Positions 6,558 to 9,035 of a DNA stretch of 9,035 nucleotides are shown piece by piece (position 1 is the stretch's first letter; every line of letters starts with the position of its first letter). The stretch lies in NCBI GenBank assembly GCA_022706165.1, contig JAKJDA010000045.1, positions 1-9,035 on the forward strand, given 5' to 3'. The DNA comes from Candidatus Hydrogenedentota bacterium (lineage in GTDB: Bacteria; Hydrogenedentota; Hydrogenedentia; Hydrogenedentales; SLHB01). The notes under the pieces are model-generated. The model was not told the origin of the DNA and did no database searches. It was given only the letters and a program-made list of their open reading frames with translations. Both the position numbers and the translations under genes were made by a program.

Positions 6558-6935
6558 ATGCCAAAACGTCGAATCGACACGAATCCCGATCGGCAACCAT
6601 TGTCGGCGAATCCGTTTGCGTCGCTAGAAGGTCTTGCGAAGGAGGGATTGCCGCAAGGGGAGGAGCCGAAAGCGCCGATGCCGGCCGCGCCAAAAGCGTG
6701 TGCGCCGTACGCCGTTGCGCGCACCCGCAAGGGCGGCATGCCCGTATCGTTGGAGAACCGGCCCGGCGGGAAAGTCGTGACGGTTGTCGGAAACGTGTCG
6801 GGAGATGCAGCGGCTTTGCTCAATCTGCTCAAGCATCGTTGCGGCGCGGGCGGCGCCGTGCGCGGGGAGGTCATTGAGATTCAAGGCGACCACCGCGAGC
6901 GCATCACGACGCTGTTGCGGGACGCATTGCGGTAG
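6558..6935 (+). CDS. SUI1/eIF1-like translation factor (YciH family) with N-terminal extension
   Basis: A 125-residue protein. Residues about 51-125 match the SUI1 (eIF1) fold: YAVARTRKGGMPVSLENRPGG, then KVVTVVGNV, LLKHRCGAGGAVRG, IEIQGDHRERI and a final LLRDAL helix. The basic TRTRKGG-type loop, the GxGG turn and the IQGDHR motif are hallmarks of this family. eIF1 helps select the start codon in eukaryotes and archaea; bacterial YciH affects initiation fidelity but its exact role is unsettled. The first 50 residues are Pro/Ala/Glu-rich, start with a basic PKRR and are probably disordered; YciH of E. coli is about 108 residues, so most of the extra length is here. ATG 6558 follows GGAAGG at about 5 nt. 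An ATG four bases earlier is out of frame, and the open frame upstream lacks an SD. The gene ends 7 bp from the convergent VanZ gene. Confidence 0.85.
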   Translation: MPKRRIDTNPDRQPLSANPFASLEGLAKEGLPQGEEPKAPMPAAPKACAPYAVARTRKGGMPVSLENRPGGKVVTVVGNVSGDAAALLNLLKHRCGAGGAVRGEVIEIQGDHRERITTLLRDALR

Positions 6936-6942
6936 CGGGATC

Positions 6943-7359
6943 CTACGTTTCCCGTCGCGCGCCACGCATCGCCCAAGGCAGCGGCAATCGCCACGCGACG
7001 CGAAAAAGGATGATCTGCGTCGTCAACGCTCCGGCGGTGTCGGCGAGCCAGTCGAAGAAATCGCAGGTGCGCGGCGGGACAAAGTGCTGGTGGATTTCGT
7101 CGGCGACGCCGTAGAGCGACGCGAATATCACCGGCACAAAGAAAAGACGCAGGGCGGAAACCCCCTTGCCTCGTCGCAGGCCGATCGCAAGGGTCGCGGC
7201 GAGACCTCCGTACAACGCCGCATGCGCCGCTTTGTCGTCTCCGGGAAAACGCGTCTTGGGCACGGGCGGCGCAGGTTGTGCGGAAATCCAGAAGATGGCC
7301 GCGCAATATAGAAGCGTCGCGATCACGAATGAGGCGCGCATGCCTGCGAAAGGGTTCAC
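6943..7359 (-). CDS. VanZ-family integral membrane protein
   Basis: Read from a GTG at 7359, this gives 138 residues with about four transmembrane segments (roughly 9-26, 46-61, 72-88 and 102-123). Diagnostic VanZ features are DDK-x-x-H (41-46) before the second segment and LYGVADEIHQHFVPPR (82-97) followed by a DWLADTAGA stretch. VanZ lends low-level teicoplanin resistance in enterococci, but most family members have no defined role; the family is linked to the cell envelope. The GTG overlaps the stop of the upstream gene as GTGA and has an SD (GAGGGA, 8 nt away). The ATG at 7341 (132 residues) has no good SD, so the GTG start is preferred. The sequence is complete. Convergent with the SUI1-like gene with only 7 bp between, so the transcripts probably overlap at their ends. 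Confidence 0.85.
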   Translation of the reverse strand: MNPFAGMRASFVIATLLYCAAIFWISAQPAPPVPKTRFPGDDKAAHAALYGGLAATLAIGLRRGKGVSALRLFFVPVIFASLYGVADEIHQHFVPPRTCDFFDWLADTAGALTTQIILFRVAWRLPLPWAMRGARRET

Positions 7360-8888
7360 CGGCCTTGTCCCTCGGTCTTGGTCATCGTGATAACGCCGCC
7401 GGCGTCGTTCAGGCCAAACACGTAGGAGGTTCCGTCGACAACCAGCGCCGTGACAGGCTGCATGTCGACCGGCACGGCGGACGCGACGCCGGTCGAGGTT
7501 TGCGGCGGCATGTTCAAGGACGTGACGCGCGTGCGCCCGATGGGCGCGTCGAACCGGGTCGTTTTTCCGGAAAGGTCCGTTGCATAAAACGGCGCGGAGG
7601 ATCCTCCGCCGGACAACAGATCGCCTAGCAGCAAAAACTGGTCCATGGCGTCGGTTTGTTCGATGGAGAAGAGGTCGAGGGCGGTCTCGAAAAGCCAGCG
7701 CGTATTGACGAACCACAGGTGCGCCACCGACGGCAGCAATTCGTCAGGCTGCGCGAGATAAACCTGCGGGGCGATATTTCTGCGCAAATACCGTTCGCTG
7801 GCGTCGCGCGCATGGCGCAGGATGATATCGCGGCGGACCTGGAGTTCGGGACGTTTCCGGAACTGCTCCGTCTGAACGGCGCGCACGATCTGTTGCGCGG
7901 CGAACGCCGTGAAGGCCGGCGCAAATGGCTGCGGACTGTGGGGGGTGAATTCCGAGGGATCGGTGCGCTGGGTCATAGGAAGAGGCGTGATGGCGACGAG
8001 TTGCCCGGGCGAACCCAGCCGCAAGGCGGTTATGTCCTGTCCGAAGGCTTGCGTGGAGATCAGCGCCGCAATGGCGTGCAAGCTCGACGGGATTGCGGCG
8101 AGCAGGCTTGCCAGGCTGTTCAGGTGTTCGGGCGCGAAGGAGCCGCCGTTGTCGAACACGAACACGCCGTAGGTTTCCCAGAAACGCGCCGCTTCTTCCG
8201 GCAGCCCAAAAAATTTCGTTTCCGATCGCGCCGCCGGGCTGTTGGCGATGTAGGGCGCGATGCTGAGACACATTTGCATGCCGAACCAGGCCGTTTGGGA
8301 TTCCTCCGTGCGTTGAGCCCCGCCTATCGCCGCGGCAGGCGCTCTGCCGCCCAACGCGGTCTTGAACGCCGCAACCACCGCGTCCCTGGAACCTTGTTGG
8401 ACATAGGGGCTGACGCGTTGCAGCCAATCCAGAGACGCCGCGCCGCCGTCGGGCGCATGGTCCTCGGGATCGGGCGGCATTGCGGCATCCGGAGAAAGAA
8501 CGGAAGCAGGTCCTCGGAATCGGCCGAGCGTTTTGCCGGCGGCATGGGCGGCGCTCAACGCCGAGAACAGCGCCATACGCGGGGTTGCGTCTCCCGCCGA
8601 ACGCATGGCGTAGTCCCAAAACTGAATCAGTGCAGGCGTGAACCGCGCCGCGCCGATGCCCGTCTGCGAAAAGGCAAGCCACTCGCCGTCTGATAACGGG
8701 GCTTGGTGCAGAACCTGCAAGACATAGGCCGCCGCCGCTTGATCCTGCGTCGTGCTTAGAGTCTGAAAGGCTTGTTTTAGGTAATGTTTCGTGGCATCAT
8801 CTAAGGCCGCGTGGGCCGGGGTCGCCGCAGCAAACGCCACGACGAACCCAAGCCCGACAACAACGATCGCCACTCGCACATGATACAT
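7356..8888 (-). CDS. Secreted 510-residue protein of unknown function
   Basis: ATG 8888 gives 510 residues starting with a clear Sec signal peptide: short basic N-terminus, hydrophobic core (about 6-21), and ATPAHA ending at A27 before ALDD. The rest is Ala-rich and mostly helical in appearance, without transmembrane segments, a lipobox or a recognisable catalytic motif. Landmarks are a DNGGSFAPEHL stretch in the middle, a Phe/Ala/Gln-rich PFAPAFTAFAAQQIV, a region of charged helices (ELQVRRDIILRHARDASERYL) and a C-terminal beta-rich end finishing in VVDGTSYVFGLNDAGGVITM, which looks like a single beta-propeller-type blade. I do not recognise the family. A longer frame open to 9011 exists, but its extra residues look non-signal-like, and the promoter-like sequence and SD (GGAGG, 10 nt upstream) favour ATG 8888. 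It is translationally coupled to the VanZ gene, so an envelope-related joint role is plausible. Confidence 0.8.
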   Translation of the reverse strand: MYHVRVAIVVVGLGFVVAFAAATPAHAALDDATKHYLKQAFQTLSTTQDQAAAAYVLQVLHQAPLSDGEWLAFSQTGIGAARFTPALIQFWDYAMRSAGDATPRMALFSALSAAHAAGKTLGRFRGPASVLSPDAAMPPDPEDHAPDGGAASLDWLQRVSPYVQQGSRDAVVAAFKTALGGRAPAAAIGGAQRTEESQTAWFGMQMCLSIAPYIANSPAARSETKFFGLPEEAARFWETYGVFVFDNGGSFAPEHLNSLASLLAAIPSSLHAIAALISTQAFGQDITALRLGSPGQLVAITPLPMTQRTDPSEFTPHSPQPFAPAFTAFAAQQIVRAVQTEQFRKRPELQVRRDIILRHARDASERYLRRNIAPQVYLAQPDELLPSVAHLWFVNTRWLFETALDLFSIEQTDAMDQFLLLGDLLSGGGSSAPFYATDLSGKTTRFDAPIGRTRVTSLNMPPQTSTGVASAVPVDMQPVTALVVDGTSYVFGLNDAGGVITMTKTEGQGR

Positions 8889-8930
8889 GGCTGGTTCGCC
8901 TCCGTATGCGCCGGTTGCACCCTTGACGAC

Positions 8931-8959
8931 ATTATCGGAGGCTTTGCAGGAACATGCAA
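8931..8959 (-). promoter_or_regulatory. Candidate sigma70-type promoter for the secreted-protein/VanZ pair
   Basis: On the minus strand TTGCAT (8959-8954) lies 17 nt before GATAAT (8936-8931). The -10 matches consensus at 5 of 6 bases; the -35 matches at only the first three. Transcription would start near 8924, giving a leader of about 35 nt before ATG 8888. This placement also argues against a translation start at 9011. Confidence 0.5.
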
Positions 8960-8960
8960 A
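8943..8960. promoter_or_regulatory. Dyad over the -35 box, possible operator
   Basis: TTTGCA (8943-8948) and TGCAAA (8955-8960) are perfect inverted halves with a 6-nt gap. The second half covers the candidate -35 box, the position of a repressor or activator site. No regulator gene is in the window. Confidence 0.35.
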
Positions 8961-9035
8961 TGCGCCTGGGCCTTCGAAAAAACTCTTCGCGCGAGGAACG
9001 CCGAAACGCACGCGTGCATCGGCTCGAAAGAAAGG

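Noticed and set aside
7656..8693. Plus-strand open frame (345 codons) opposite the secreted protein
   Set aside because: The product is Arg/Gly-rich shadow sequence. The minus strand has a signal peptide, SD, promoter-like boxes and a coupled downstream gene.
8889..9011. Upstream extension of the secreted protein to ATG 9011
   Set aside because: It would put the start upstream of the promoter-like boxes and bury the signal peptide 41 residues inside the protein.

Overview
The window looks like chromosomal DNA from a GC-rich bacterium. Genes from about 1.3 kb onward are GC- and CG-rich, with strong Shine-Dalgarno (SD) sites and stop/start overlaps (ATGA, GTGA). The first ~600 bases are clearly more AT-rich. 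The style of the intergenic DNA (palindromic 'GCCCGG..CCGGGC' elements and three-unit TGTG/TGCG-type repeats) together with the gene content reminds me of Planctomycetota/Hydrogenedentota-type environmental genomes. That placement is an impression from memory, not a proof.

Layout. 1-258 (minus): the 5' end of a small lipoprotein gene running off the window edge. 259-1327: about 1.07 kb without a credible gene, packed between 595 and 1099 with nested inverted repeats of several families. 1328-4275 (plus): a two-gene unit, a ClpA/ClpB-type double AAA+ unfoldase overlapping by 4 bp a small membrane-anchored protein with a degenerate FHA-like domain. 4406-6022 (plus): a cofactor-independent phosphoglycerate mutase (GpmI) whose sequence resembles the plant/trypanosomatid type rather than the E. 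coli type. 6023-6557: a non-coding gap with a hairpin just after gpmI and a 30-bp perfect inverted repeat that is a second copy of the 5' palindromic family. 6558-6935 (plus): a SUI1/YciH-like translation factor, convergent (7 bp apart) with a minus-strand pair read from the right: a secreted 510-aa protein of unknown function (8888-7356) and a VanZ-family membrane protein (7359-6943), coupled by a GTGA overlap and preceded by a plausible sigma70-like promoter.

How they may work together. The unfoldase lacks the IGF/IGL-type ClpP-docking loop and the long ClpB coiled-coil M domain, so it looks like a stand-alone remodelling ATPase. Its overlapping FHA-like membrane protein is the natural candidate for a partner or membrane anchor. 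This is the most interesting unit in the window, but its role is inferred from arrangement only. GpmI serves glycolysis/gluconeogenesis and shows no functional tie to its neighbours. The VanZ/secreted-protein pair is probably one transcript with an envelope-related, unassigned role. No mobile-element gene, CRISPR array, rRNA or convincing tRNA was seen.
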